DNA of 64,000 nucleotides from Dyella sp. C11 (GTDB taxonomy: Bacteria; Pseudomonadota; Gammaproteobacteria; Xanthomonadales; Rhodanobacteraceae). A program made the translations under genes and the position numbers. Below are positions 36,475-47,406 of the stretch, piece by piece. The stretch's first letter is position 1, and each line of letters starts with the position of its first letter. The notes under the pieces are model-generated. The model was not told the DNA's origin and did no database searches. It was given only the letters and a program-made list of their open reading frames with translations. The stretch is taken from positions 62,001 to 126,000 of the forward strand of contig NZ_QAVX01000002.1 in the NCBI RefSeq assembly GCF_003121485.1. The letters are read 5' to 3'.

Positions 36475-36638
36475 GCGGTTATTGCCTGGGGTGCGGGGCG
36501 GAAAATGACGGGTATGTTACAGGAGCCCCCTGCCGCGCCGCATCAAGCCCTGCCAAGCCATCCACCCTCCCGGGCGAACGAAGGCCTTACACTCCGTCTC
36601 ATGTCCATCCGCGACCTAAGAGCAGGCCAGCCCACCCC

Positions 36639-37961
36639 ATGCTGACCGAAATAGCCGCCGTCATCCTGCTGTCGTTCTTCAACGGCTTCTTCGCCTTGTC
36701 CGAAATGGCCCTGGTGGCCTCGCGCAAGACCCGCCTCAAGCAGATGGCCCGCGACAGCCGCCGGGCCCGCATGGCCCTGCGCATTGCCGAGTCCCCGGAA
36801 CGCTTCTTGTCCACCGTGCAGGTGGGCATGACCCTGGTGATCCTGGTGACGGGCGCACTGGCCGGCGACGCGCTGGGCGACCACATCGCCACCGCCATCC
36901 ATGGCGGCCGTGCTGCCTGGATGGAACCGTATGCCAAGGTCATCGGCCTGGTGCTGGGCTTTGTGCTGATCTCGTTCATCCAGATCGTCATCGGCGAGCT
37001 GGTACCCAAGCGCGTCGCCCTGTCCGCCCCGGAAAAAATCGCCGGCTATGTGTCCATGCCGATGATGGTGTTGTCGCGCATCACCGCGCCGTTCGTGTGG
37101 TTGCTCAACCTGTCCAGTGGCCTGCTGCTGCGGCTACTGCGCATCCAGGGGCGCGGCAGTGACGTGGCGACGGAAGAGGAAATCCGCCTGCTGGTGGCCG
37201 AAAGTGCCGAGCACGGCGTGCTGGATCGCGACGAACACAACATGGTGAATCGCGTGCTGCGACTGGGCGACCGCTCGGTGGACAGCGTGATGACGCCGCG
37301 CACCCGCATCGTCTGGCTGGACGCCGAAGCGCCGCTGGACGAGAACACGGAAACCTTGCGCACTACGCCCTATTCCCGTTACCCGGTGTATCGCGGCGAC
37401 GAAAGCGACATCCTCGGCGTGGTGGAAGTGAAGCGCCTGTTGCGCGGCTTTGCGGATGGCACGCCCGACGTCTTTGGCCATCTGTCCAAGCCGCTCTACG
37501 TGCCGGCCACTGCGCGCGCACTCGATCTGCTGGAGGAATTCCGCGACGCGGAAACCCAGCTGGCGTTGGTGGTGGATGAATACGGCGACATCGTCGGCCT
37601 GGTGACGCTCAACGACCTGCTCGCCGCCATCGTGGGTGCCACCCAGCTGGGCAGCAACGACACCAAGGAAAGTCCGCTGATCACGCCGCGCGGCGACGAC
37701 AGCTGGCTAGTGGATGGCTCGCTTTCCACCGACGACCTGCGCGAACTGCTGAAGGTCGACACCTTGCCCGGTGAGGAAGAACACGAATACCGCACGGCCG
37801 CCGGCATGGTGATGGCCGTACTGGGGCATATTCCGCAGACTGCCGAAACCTTCGAATGGCGCGGCTTCCGCGTGGAAGTGGTGGACCTGGACGGCGCGCG
37901 CATCGACAAGTTGATGATTACGCGCCTGCCGCGCATCGACGTGGACGAAGACGGGTTCTGA
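36639..37961 (+). CDS. CNNM/CorC-family membrane protein (DUF21-CBS-CorC_HlyC)
   Basis: The 440-residue protein has an N-terminal DUF21 membrane domain (FFNGFFALSEMALVASRKTRL; four hydrophobic segments to about residue 165). Two CBS modules follow (about 205-330, with SVMTPRTRIVWLD and LALVVDEYGDIVGLVTLND), then a C-terminal transporter-associated domain (about 350-435). Members are implicated in magnesium or cobalt efflux. Earlier annotations call them hemolysins, but there is no evidence of that here. Confidence 0.9.
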   Translation: MLTEIAAVILLSFFNGFFALSEMALVASRKTRLKQMARDSRRARMALRIAESPERFLSTVQVGMTLVILVTGALAGDALGDHIATAIHGGRAAWMEPYAKVIGLVLGFVLISFIQIVIGELVPKRVALSAPEKIAGYVSMPMMVLSRITAPFVWLLNLSSGLLLRLLRIQGRGSDVATEEEIRLLVAESAEHGVLDRDEHNMVNRVLRLGDRSVDSVMTPRTRIVWLDAEAPLDENTETLRTTPYSRYPVYRGDESDILGVVEVKRLLRGFADGTPDVFGHLSKPLYVPATARALDLLEEFRDAETQLALVVDEYGDIVGLVTLNDLLAAIVGATQLGSNDTKESPLITPRGDDSWLVDGSLSTDDLRELLKVDTLPGEEEHEYRTAAGMVMAVLGHIPQTAETFEWRGFRVEVVDLDGARIDKLMITRLPRIDVDEDGF

Positions 37962-37998
37962 TCCACGGAACCGTTGAGCAATGCGGCTTCTTTATCTT

Positions 37999-38073
37999 GT
38001 GGGAGCGCACCCTGTGCACGACTGCGGTGCACTCATCGACACCTGAGCCGTGGCGCACAGGGTGCGCTCCCAC
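37999..38073. repeat. REPIN-like palindrome R5
   Basis: Both arms are GTGG type (GTGGGAGCGCACCCTGTGC and inverse), with one changed base in the inner part of each arm (CACGAC left, GTGGCG right). It sits between convergent genes, 17 nt from the trmJ stop. Confidence 0.82.
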
Positions 38074-38089
38074 AGGTAGTCACAGCTAA

Positions 38090-38866
38090 TTAATCGCCTT
38101 GCGGCGGCTTCGTTTTGCCCGTCGCGATGTGCGCCATGCGCTGCGCATCGGCAAAGATGCCGTGCATCACGCGCAGCTCGCGTTCGTCCGGCTGGGCGCG
38201 CTGGAACAGCTTGCGCAGGCGCAACATGATCGTGGTCGGCGCGCGCCCCTTGTGGAAGTCGATGTCGTCGAGCATCTGCGAAAGGTGCTCGAAAAAGCGC
38301 TCCATCCGCGCCGCGTCGGCGGGCGGTTCGGCATCGGCGCGAACCGGGGCGGCAATCTCGCCCAGCGAGGCCAGGCGCAATTCGTAGGCCATCACCTGCA
38401 CGGCCTGCGAGAGGTTCAGCGAGCTGAAATCGTCCACGCTGGGAATGCGCACCATGGCGTGGCAGCGGGCCAGTTCCTCGTTTTCCAGACCGGTGCGCTC
38501 GTTGCCGAACACCAGCGCCACCTGCTCACCACGGGCAGCGGCAGCCAAGGCACGGGCAGCGGCTTCACGCGGCGTGATTTCTTCCAGGTCCACGCCACGG
38601 CGGCGGGCGGAGAGCCCCAGCGCCAGGCTGGTGCCGGCCAGGGCATCGACCAGACCGTCGCTGACGGTGGCGTTTTCAAGCACCTCATCCGCCCCGGCGG
38701 CCAGGGCGGATGCCTCGCGGTCGGGGAACTTGTGGGGCGCCACCAGGGCCATCTTGTCGAAGCCCATGGTGCGGATGGCACGGGCGGCGCTGCCGATATT
38801 GCCGGGGTGCGAGGTGCGCACCAGCACGTAGCGGATGCGGGCGGCGAGGTCGGTATCAGCGCTCAT
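38090..38866 (-). CDS. trmJ: tRNA (cytidine/uridine-32-2'-O)-methyltransferase TrmJ
   Basis: TrmJ methylates the ribose at position 32 of tRNA anticodon loops. The 258-residue protein has a SPOUT/SpoU fold: [24 protein letters not shown] at the N-terminus and the knot motifs [17 protein letters not shown] and [24 protein letters not shown] helical C-terminal extension (about 190-250) is characteristic of TrmJ. It is divergent from suhB, as in many gammaproteobacteria. Confidence 0.94.
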   Translation of the reverse strand: MSADTDLAARIRYVLVRTSHPGNIGSAARAIRTMGFDKMALVAPHKFPDREASALAAGADEVLENATVSDGLVDALAGTSLALGLSARRRGVDLEEITPREAAARALAAAARGEQVALVFGNERTGLENEELARCHAMVRIPSVDDFSSLNLSQAVQVMAYELRLASLGEIAAPVRADAEPPADAARMERFFEHLSQMLDDIDFHKGRAPTTIMLRLRKLFQRAQPDERELRVMHGIFADAQRMAHIATGKTKPPQGD

Positions 38867-39024
38867 CGGGACAGGAAAACTCGTGCAAACGGACGCATAG
38901 CTTGGAAACGTCGAGGCCCCGTGTCAAACACCGCCCAACGGCGGCCTTCCCCGCCGACCTGACCCGAGGGCCGGTCTCTGCTAGACTTTCGCGCCGAAAC
39001 CCCGTTCTTTTGAAAGCCGAAGCC

Positions 39025-39828
39025 ATGCCAAGACCCGCCGTCAACGTCGCGGTGCGCGCCGCGCGCTCCGCAGGAAACATCATCCTGCGTTACATGAACC
39101 GCATCGACGGACTCAATGTCGTCGAGAAGCAACGCATGGACTTCGCCTCGGAAGTCGACCGCCTGGCCGAAGCCGAGATCGTCAAGGAACTCAAGCGCGC
39201 CTACCCGACGCATGCCTTCCTCGCCGAGGAAAGCGGCACCATCGGCAAGGGTCCGCTGGTGTGGGTCATCGATCCGCTCGATGGCACGCACAACTACCTG
39301 CGCGGCATTCCGCACTTCTGCGTTTCCATCGCGCTGCTCGAAAAGGGCGAGCCGGTGTACGCGGTGATCTTCGACCCGCTGCGCGATGAGCTGTTCACCG
39401 CCAGCAAGGGCGACGGCGCGTACCTCAACGACCGCCGTATCCGCGTGAGCAAGCGCGACAACCTCGGCGGCGCCATGATCGGCACCGGCTTCCCCTACCG
39501 CCAGCGCTCGCACCTGGACGCCCAGCTCGACATGACCCGCGCCCTGCTCGGCCAGGCCGAGGACATCCGTCGCTCCGGTTCCGCCGCGCTCGACCTGGCC
39601 TATGTCGCCGCCGCCCGCTACGACGGCTTCTTCGAGATCGGCCTGAAGCCGTGGGACATGGCCGCCGGCGCACTGCTGGTGCGTGAAGCGGGCGGTCGCT
39701 ACTGCGACTTCGCCGGTCGTGATGGCATTCCGGAAAGCGGCAACATCATCGCCGGCAACCTCAACGTCGCGCAGGCGATGGTGGATGCGATCAGTGCGAA
39801 TGCCACGCCGCGTTTGCTGATGGCCTGA
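39025..39828 (+). CDS. suhB: Inositol-1-monophosphatase
   Basis: The 267-residue protein belongs to the lithium-sensitive inositol monophosphatase family. It has metal-binding motifs EESG ([20 protein letters not shown]), [19 protein letters not shown], and the C-terminal [19 protein letters not shown]. In E. coli SuhB also takes part in rRNA transcription antitermination. A bidirectional terminator and a REP palindrome follow. Confidence 0.95.
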   Translation: MPRPAVNVAVRAARSAGNIILRYMNRIDGLNVVEKQRMDFASEVDRLAEAEIVKELKRAYPTHAFLAEESGTIGKGPLVWVIDPLDGTHNYLRGIPHFCVSIALLEKGEPVYAVIFDPLRDELFTASKGDGAYLNDRRIRVSKRDNLGGAMIGTGFPYRQRSHLDAQLDMTRALLGQAEDIRRSGSAALDLAYVAAARYDGFFEIGLKPWDMAAGALLVREAGGRYCDFAGRDGIPESGNIIAGNLNVAQAMVDAISANATPRLLMA

Positions 39829-39847
39829 GGCCTGAGCTCCATTGAAG

Positions 39848-39877
39848 AAAAAAGGCGCCTCACGGCGCCTTTTTTTA
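39848..39877. terminator. Terminator after suhB
   Basis: AAAAAAGGCGCC pairs with GGCGCCTTTTTT around TCAC. The A-run and T-run let it act in both directions. Confidence 0.92.
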
Positions 39878-39882
39878 TCCCT

Positions 39883-39950
39883 GTAGGAGCGCACTTGTGC
39901 GCGACCCCGGCGCTTCGACATCCCTCGGTCGCGCACAAGTGCGCTCCTAC
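39883..39950. repeat. REPIN-like palindrome R6
   Basis: Both arms are GTAG type but shorter in the inner hairpin (GTAGGAGCGCACTTGTGCG against CACCTTGTGCG in R2). It lies 18 nt from the hda stop. Confidence 0.85.
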
Positions 39951-39967
39951 AAGATGCTTTGCCGCGG

Positions 39968-40672
39968 TCAGCCGCCCGGCTCGGTCTCGCGCAGAAATTC
40001 GCGCAGGAACGGCACCGTGATGCGTCGCTTGGCCGCCAGCGACGCCTGGTCAATGCGATCCAGCAGGTCGAGCAAGGCACCCAGGTCGCGCGCGTAGCGA
40101 TTGAACAGCCAATCCAGCACGGTGTCGTCCAGCTCGATGCCCCGCGTGGCGGCCTGCTGGCGCAGGACAGCGCGACGCTCCCCATCTTCCAGCGGCTTGA
40201 TCAATGCCTGCTGGCAGGCGCCCAGCCGCGAGCGAAGGTCCGGCAGACCCAGCCCCAGTTGCACGGGCAGCACGTCGGCGGCGAACAGCAAGGCGGCGCC
40301 TTCGGCTTTCGCCATGTTGTAGACGTCGAACAGGGCGTGCTCGGCTTCGCGGTCACCCGCAATGGCGCCCAGGTCATCCAGCGCCAGAAACTCGCTGCCC
40401 GCCACGCCACGAATGGCCGCTGCCTTGTCGCCAATGCTCGCCAGCGGCAAGTATTGCACGGTACGGCCACCCAGGATGGCTTCCTGGCAGGCGGCCATCA
40501 GCAGATGGCTTTTGCCGCTGCCCGTCGACCCGGCCAGGTAAAGCCAGGGCGTGCGGGGCACGCGTGCGATCTGCTCCACGGCGGCGAGCGTCGCGGCGGT
40601 GCCACCGGGATGGAAATGTTCGAAACGCTGGCGGCGAGGCCAGCGCAAGGCGAGCGGCAACTGCGGAAGCAT
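39968..40672 (-). CDS. hda: Hda, DnaA-inactivating protein
   Basis: Hda acts with the DNA-loaded sliding clamp to stimulate ATP hydrolysis by DnaA after initiation. The 234-residue protein begins MLPQLPLALRWP, containing the clamp-binding motif QLPLAL. It then shows a DnaA-like AAA+ domain with the P-loop AGSTGSGKSHLLMAA and LALDDLGAIAGD, and sensor motifs. No good ribosome binding site precedes the ATG, and the reading frame of the upstream perM gene runs 175 nt into it on the same strand, so translation may depend on coupling. Confidence 0.92.
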   Translation of the reverse strand: MLPQLPLALRWPRRQRFEHFHPGGTAATLAAVEQIARVPRTPWLYLAGSTGSGKSHLLMAACQEAILGGRTVQYLPLASIGDKAAAIRGVAGSEFLALDDLGAIAGDREAEHALFDVYNMAKAEGAALLFAADVLPVQLGLGLPDLRSRLGACQQALIKPLEDGERRAVLRQQAATRGIELDDTVLDWLFNRYARDLGALLDLLDRIDQASLAAKRRITVPFLREFLRETEPGG

Positions 40673-41856
40673 TGAGGGGGTACTGCGTCCTTCTTGGTGC
40701 CTTCCCGGTCCACGATCGTACGGGTTTCCACATGGCCTTCCGGTGTTTGAACGGTGACGTCCACTTCGGTGAGCACGGGATCGCCGTCGCCCTCCTCCAT
40801 GTACAGGTCGCTCTGCCGGTAGCGCTCGGCCAGATAACGCAACACCACCAGGATCACCGATGCCGCCGGCAACGCCAGCAGCACACCGAGGAAACCGAAC
40901 AGGTAGCCACCCGCCAACACGGCAAAGATCACCGCCACCGGATGCAGGCCGATCTTGTCTCCCACCAGCTGCGGCACCAGCACATAGCCTTCCAGCAACT
41001 GGCCGGCGGTGAAAATGCCGACCACGATCAGCACGTGCGTCCAGTCGCCGTATTGCACCAGGGCGGCAATCAACGCCGATCCGAAGCCCACGATGAAGCC
41101 CAGGTAGGGCACGAAACTGAGCAAGCCGGCGATCATACCGATCAGCGGGCCCACAGACAGCCCCATCAGGGTCAGCGCGATGCCGTAGAACAGGCCGAGC
41201 GCCAGCATCACCAGCAGCTGGCCGCGCACGAAGGCGCCCAGCACGCTGTCCGACTCACGCGCCAGATGGGCGACCGTGGGTTCGATCGAACGCGGCAGCA
41301 TGCGGTCGATCCACGCCACCATGCGGTCCCAGTCGCGCAGCAGGTAGAACGCCACCACCGGGATCAGCACCATGTTGGTCAGCCACATGACCACGCCGAC
41401 GCTGGAGCGGGAAATCTTGCCCAGCAGCACGGTGGCCGCATTGCCGATGGAACCCAGGTGATCCTTGAGTTGCTGGATCACCCGATCCGTGTCGAAGGCG
41501 CTCGGGTCCAGATGCAGTTTGGCCTGTACCCAGGGCAGCGCCGTATCGCGAGCCCAGTCCACATAGCGCGGCATATTGGTCACCAGGTTTTCGACCTGGC
41601 GCGAAATGAGCGGGATCAGCAACAGCAACGCACCCACCGTGATCAGCAGGATCACGATGAAAACAATGCTCACTGCCAGCGTGCGTCCCATGCCAAAACG
41701 CTGCAGGCGATCGGCCAGCGGATCTCCCAGGTAGGCCAGCATGGCGGCGAAAGCGAACGGCATCAGCACCGGTGCCAGCAGCCAGAACACGTAGAGAATC
41801 ACCGCGGCGAGCGCGAGCATTTGCCAGCGGCGGGAGCTGTCAGGCGACATCGACAT
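40498..41856 (-). CDS. PerM / AI-2E-type permease family protein
   Basis: The open frame gives 452 residues with about eight membrane segments between residues 10 and 330 (VILYVFWLLAPVLMPFAFAAMLAYL at the start; GPLIGMIAGLLSFVPYLGFIVG in the middle). This is the layout of the AI-2E/PerM family, whose substrates are mostly uncertain. From about residue 395 onward the frame overlaps hda and the translation becomes Arg/Pro/Ser-rich, unlike the rest. The true protein may effectively end near MEEGDGDPVLTEVDVTVQ and its tail be read-through. Order perM-hda is conserved in the Xanthomonadales. Confidence 0.82.
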   Translation of the reverse strand: MSMSPDSSRRWQMLALAAVILYVFWLLAPVLMPFAFAAMLAYLGDPLADRLQRFGMGRTLAVSIVFIVILLITVGALLLLIPLISRQVENLVTNMPRYVDWARDTALPWVQAKLHLDPSAFDTDRVIQQLKDHLGSIGNAATVLLGKISRSSVGVVMWLTNMVLIPVVAFYLLRDWDRMVAWIDRMLPRSIEPTVAHLARESDSVLGAFVRGQLLVMLALGLFYGIALTLMGLSVGPLIGMIAGLLSFVPYLGFIVGFGSALIAALVQYGDWTHVLIVVGIFTAGQLLEGYVLVPQLVGDKIGLHPVAVIFAVLAGGYLFGFLGVLLALPAASVILVVLRYLAERYRQSDLYMEEGDGDPVLTEVDVTVQTPEGHVETRTIVDREGTKKDAVPPQCFRSCRSPCAGLAASVSNISIPVAPPRRSPPWSRSHACPARPGFTWPGRRAAAKAIC

Positions 41857-41938
41857 GGCTCATCCCTTGAGGTCGGAGAAACAACGCGACGCTGGAGCTG
41901 GGCCAGCGAAGCAAGACACGGCGCTCAACGCGTGGCGA

Positions 41939-42919
41939 TCAGTGCACCCAGCGCAGGCTGGCATCGGCATCGCTGTGCGAGTCGCCCCGCAATACGCGCC
42001 CACCCGCCGCCAGACTGTTGGCCAGAGCGTCCATCGGCAGTGAAGATTTGATCGCGAACAACATGCCATCGCCCTGTGCATTCAGCGTGGTGACCTGCCG
42101 CACATTGGGGTCGGCGCGCAGCACGGCCACCAGGTTGGCGTAGTCCATGGCCGAATTGAGTTGCGACACCCAGAGCTTGCCGTCGACCGTGACCGAGCCG
42201 ATCACGTTCAACTGCTTGCCCAGGCGATCCATCAACCCGTTGCCCGCGTCCGTGAGCACCGCCGCCGTGTTGGCGCCCTGCGTGCTCCATTTCTGCTGGG
42301 GACCACCCGACACAAGCGCCCAGTCCGCGGCGTTGCCGTGAATCTGGCCCAGTAGGATCAGGCCGGTCTTGTACTGGCGCGCCACGGCGGCCACTTGATC
42401 AGGCTCCGCGCTGGTCAGGCTGGGCGTGTCGCCGATCTTGGCCGGATCAGCCAGCACGGTGCTGTAGCCCTTGGTGGCCAGCAGTTGCGTCAGCGGGGCC
42501 AGCGTGTCGCGGGTGACCACGCTGCCGTCCTCGTCGCGTACCACCAGCAACACCGGCGGACGGGAACCACCGCCCGACACGCCCATCTGCGCCACGGCGT
42601 GCTGCACGGCTGCCTGGTCGAACGTGACCTGCAGCGCCATGCCGCTGGCGGCACGCTGGTACTGGTACTGCTGCACGATGCCCGACGCGCCCTTGAGCAG
42701 GTCCGCATAACCGGGCTTGCTGCTGAGGTCCTGGCCGCCCGACGTGCGGGCCAGCACCTGCGCCAGGGCGTCGCCAAAGGCTCCGTCGCGGGCGGCGTCG
42801 CTGGTGTCAGCCACGTTCACGACCACGGTATAGGGTGACACCTGCCCCTGCGCGTGCACGGACAGCAGCGGGGCAAGGCCCAGCATCAGACAGACGAGCA
42901 GGAGGCGGGTCAGGCGCAT
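41939..42919 (-). CDS. DUF2066 secreted protein
   Basis: The 326-residue product has a signal peptide ([20 protein letters not shown]) and the N-terminal DUF2066 region ([30 protein letters not shown]). A two-domain mature part with [16 protein letters not shown] and a C-terminal [19 protein letters not shown] follows. Function unknown; members are consistently located between purM and perM/hda in this group, as here. The start is set by the signal peptide; upstream in-frame starts are not supported. Confidence 0.85.
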   Translation of the reverse strand: MRLTRLLLVCLMLGLAPLLSVHAQGQVSPYTVVVNVADTSDAARDGAFGDALAQVLARTSGGQDLSSKPGYADLLKGASGIVQQYQYQRAASGMALQVTFDQAAVQHAVAQMGVSGGGSRPPVLLVVRDEDGSVVTRDTLAPLTQLLATKGYSTVLADPAKIGDTPSLTSAEPDQVAAVARQYKTGLILLGQIHGNAADWALVSGGPQQKWSTQGANTAAVLTDAGNGLMDRLGKQLNVIGSVTVDGKLWVSQLNSAMDYANLVAVLRADPNVRQVTTLNAQGDGMLFAIKSSLPMDALANSLAAGGRVLRGDSHSDADASLRWVH

Positions 42920-43068
42920 GGGGGGCGAATTCCGGGTGGGGAACATCAGAAGTCTGCCCAATCCGGCCCGGACCGTCCATCGAAGCCATCCCGCTTCCGC
43001 GTCATCGCTCAGGAAAGTGCGGCCCCACGCTGTTACAATCCGACGTTTCCCAACGCCGGGTTGCCCCC

Positions 43069-44097
43069 ATGTCCGACGCCCTCACCTACGCCGCCGCTGG
43101 CGTCGATATCGACGCAGGCAATGCCGTGGTCGAACGCATCAAGCCGCTGGTCAAGCGCACTGCCCGCCCCGAAGTCATGGGTGGCCTGGGCGGCTTCGGC
43201 GGCCTGTTCGACCTTTCCGGCAAGTACAAGGAACCGGTGCTGGTCTCGGGTACCGACGGCGTGGGCACCAAGCTCAAGCTGGCCCAGCAGCTGGGTCGCC
43301 ATGACACCATCGGCATCGACCTGGTCGGCATGTGCGTGAACGACGTGCTGGTGCAGGGTGCCGAGCCGCTGTTCTTCCTCGACTACTTCGCCACCGGCAA
43401 GCTGGACGTGGACACCACCGTGGCCGTGGTCGGCGGCATCGCCAAGGGTTGCGAACTGGCCGGCTGCGCGCTGATCGGCGGCGAAACGGCCGAGATGCCG
43501 GACATGTATCCGCCGGGCGAATACGACCTGGGCGGCTTCACCGTCGGGGCGGTCGAGAAGTCCCAGCTGCTTTCCGGCGACGCCATCGTGGCGGGCGACG
43601 TGATCCTGGGCGTGGCCTCTTCCGGCCCGCACTCCAACGGCTACTCGCTGATCCGCAAGATTCTTGAGCGTGCCGGCAGCCCGCTGGATCTCGACGTCGG
43701 CGGCGTGAAGCTGGCCGATGCACTGATGGCGCCCACCACCATCTACGTCAAGCCGATGCTGGACCTAATGAAGAACGCGCCCGTGCATGGCATGGCCCAC
43801 ATCACCGGTGGCGGCCTGAAGGAAAACATCATCCGCGTGGTGCCGGAGAACCTCGGCATCCACATCGATGCTGAAGCCATCGTGCTGCCGCCCGTGTTCG
43901 AGTGGCTGATGCGCGAAGGCAACGTGGCGCGCGAGGAAATGTGGCGCACGTTCAACTGCGGCGTGGGCTTCACCATCATCCTGCCGCGCGACGCCGTTGC
44001 CGCTGCCAGTGCATTGCTTGAAAAGCATGGCCTGGCCAGCCGCGTGATCGGCGAAGTCGTGCCCGCCCAGGGCGACGAGCGCGTCCACATCGGCTGA
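43069..44097 (+). CDS. purM: Phosphoribosylformylglycinamidine cyclo-ligase
   Basis: PurM makes aminoimidazole ribotide in purine synthesis. The 342-residue protein has the family motifs [60 protein letters not shown] and [25 protein letters not shown] sequence at 43031-43039 could be an extended -10 promoter element. purN starts 4 nt downstream. Confidence 0.97.
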   Translation: MSDALTYAAAGVDIDAGNAVVERIKPLVKRTARPEVMGGLGGFGGLFDLSGKYKEPVLVSGTDGVGTKLKLAQQLGRHDTIGIDLVGMCVNDVLVQGAEPLFFLDYFATGKLDVDTTVAVVGGIAKGCELAGCALIGGETAEMPDMYPPGEYDLGGFTVGAVEKSQLLSGDAIVAGDVILGVASSGPHSNGYSLIRKILERAGSPLDLDVGGVKLADALMAPTTIYVKPMLDLMKNAPVHGMAHITGGGLKENIIRVVPENLGIHIDAEAIVLPPVFEWLMREGNVAREEMWRTFNCGVGFTIILPRDAVAAASALLEKHGLASRVIGEVVPAQGDERVHIG

Positions 44098-44101
44098 TTC
44101 C

Positions 44102-44770
44102 GTGAGCGCTTCGCGTCTTCGTGTGGCCGTGCTCGCATCCGGGCGCGGTAGCAACCTGCAGGCCTTGATCGCCGCCCGCGATGCCGGGACGCTGCCTGTC
44201 GACCTTGTCGCCGTGGGCAGCGACAAGGATGACGCCGGCGCGCTGCAGCTGGCGAAGAAAGCAGGCATCCCTACGTTCTCGCTGGATCCCAAAGCCTTCG
44301 CGCGCCGCAAGGATTTTGATTTCGAGCTGTTCCGCAGGCTCACCGCGACCGGTGCGCAGGCGCTGGTGCTGGCGGGTTTCATGCGCATCATCGACGGTGC
44401 GGCACTCGCGCCGTGGGTTGGACGGATGATCAACATCCACCCTTCCCTGCTGCCCAAATACCGCGGCCTGCACACGCATCGCCGCGCGTTGGACGCCGGG
44501 GACACCGAGCACGGCGCCAGCGTGCATTACGTCACGGCCGAACTCGATGGCGGCCCGGTGATCGCCCAGGCGCGCATCGACATGGTTCCCGGCGACGATG
44601 AAAGCGCCCTCGCGCAGCGCCTGCTCGGCTTCGAGCACCAGCTGTTGCCGGCCGTACTCGCCCTGATGGCGGATGGGCGCATCGATTTCATCGCGCCCAA
44701 CCGCGTGGCCCTGGATGGAAAGCTGCTCGACGCGCCGCTGCAACTGCGCAACGGCACGTTGGTTGACTGA
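44102..44770 (+). CDS. purN: Phosphoribosylglycinamide formyltransferase
   Basis: PurN transfers formyl from 10-formyl-THF to GAR. The 222-residue protein starts at a GTG 4 nt after purM. It contains VLASGRGSNLQALIAA, VLAGFMRIID, the catalytic INIHPSLLPKYRGLHTHRRAL (Asn and His) and DGGPVIAQA with the preceding catalytic Asp. Co-transcribed with purM; standard length. Confidence 0.97.
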   Translation: MSASRLRVAVLASGRGSNLQALIAARDAGTLPVDLVAVGSDKDDAGALQLAKKAGIPTFSLDPKAFARRKDFDFELFRRLTATGAQALVLAGFMRIIDGAALAPWVGRMINIHPSLLPKYRGLHTHRRALDAGDTEHGASVHYVTAELDGGPVIAQARIDMVPGDDESALAQRLLGFEHQLLPAVLALMADGRIDFIAPNRVALDGKLLDAPLQLRNGTLVD

Positions 44771-44825
44771 CGCCGCACGGCGCCTCTACAGCACGTTCAG
44801 TTTCGACGCGTAGACTGCGGTCCCC

Positions 44826-45542
44826 ATGACCGCATCCCACACTCTCCGCACGTGCGCCGCCGGCCTTGTGCTGGCCTTTTCCACGACGGCCGTTTTCGCC
44901 GCCACCACCGCACCGGCGCCCTTCACCGCGACCTACCAGGTGTCGCAGGGTGGGCAGGTGATTGGCGAAGCGGTGATTTCACTGAAGTCCGGCAGCAACG
45001 GACAGTGGGTCTACAGCAACCAGACCAAGGGCACGGCAGGCCTTGCCGCGGCGCTCGGTGCCAACTCGTCAGAAACCACCACGTTCCGCTGGAACAACGG
45101 CGCGCCGGAAACCGTCAACTACGACTACAGCATGGACGCCGGCTTCAAGAGCAAGCAGCGCAAGACCGAAGTGAACTGGACCAGCGGTCAGGTCACGGTG
45201 AACGAAGGCAAGGGCCCGATGACGTATCCCAGCGCGCCGGGCAGGGTCGATCGCAACACCACGCCTTATGCCATCGGCCTCGCATTGCGCGAAGGCAAGC
45301 AGTCGGTGGCGCTGCCCGTGGCCGTAAAGCGCAACGTGGAAACGCAGGAATTCAAGGTCGCCGCCAAGGAAGCCGTGAAAGTGCCGGCCGGCAGTTTCCA
45401 GGCGGAACGCGTCGTGCGCAGCGGCGACCAGAACAGTTTCAGCGCGTGGTACGCGCCGCAGAAATATCCCGTGCCGGTGAAGCTCGCGCAGAGCGATGGC
45501 GGCAACCTCGAACTTCAGCTGGTGAGCTTCAAGGGCAACTGA
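44826..45542 (+). CDS. DUF3108 secreted protein
   Basis: The 238-residue product has a signal peptide (MTASHTLRTCAAGLVLAFSTTAVFAA) and a beta-rich domain typical of DUF3108: FTATYQVSQGGQVIGEAVISL, GAPETVNYDYSMDAGFKSKQ and QEFKVAAKEAVKVPAGSFQAERV. Function is unknown; the family is periplasmic and often found near purMN in this order. It may be in the purMN transcript (55 nt after purN) and ends at a strong bidirectional terminator. Confidence 0.87.
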   Translation: MTASHTLRTCAAGLVLAFSTTAVFAATTAPAPFTATYQVSQGGQVIGEAVISLKSGSNGQWVYSNQTKGTAGLAAALGANSSETTTFRWNNGAPETVNYDYSMDAGFKSKQRKTEVNWTSGQVTVNEGKGPMTYPSAPGRVDRNTTPYAIGLALREGKQSVALPVAVKRNVETQEFKVAAKEAVKVPAGSFQAERVVRSGDQNSFSAWYAPQKYPVPVKLAQSDGGNLELQLVSFKGN

Positions 45543-45563
45543 TCTTTACCGGCAAAGCGCATG

Positions 45564-45597
45564 AAAAAGGCCGCCATTCAAGCGGCCTTTTCTTTTG
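45564..45597. terminator. Bidirectional terminator between DUF3108 and murA genes
   Basis: AAAAAGGCCGC pairs with GCGGCCTTTTC around CATTCAA, followed by T-rich sequence on both strands. It serves two convergent genes. Confidence 0.92.
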
Positions 45598-45613
45598 TCG
45601 AAAACGCCAACGA

Positions 45614-47154
<1,541 letters not shown>

Positions 47155-47406
47155 GGTTTTTCCAATGCAGAGGTGGTCAGCGCCGTCGATCCGGAAGGGA
47201 ACCGGACCCAATGGCACCGACTATGACGTTAAAATGCGAATATGCCATGTTAATGGAAAACCTCTGTCGCAGAAACGACACGTGTCCCGGGCGGCGTCCC
47301 CCTTCGAGCCGCCACCCACGCATAACATAATGATTTATCCGATTTTTCGCTCACCCAGCGACCCATTCAGGGTCATGACGGAAATCCGGCCGACCTCCGA
47401 GGACGC

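Noticed and set aside
36639..37961. Hemolysin annotation for the CorC-like protein
   Set aside because: The domain layout is DUF21-CBS-CorC_HlyC, a metal-transport-associated family; nothing indicates a toxin.
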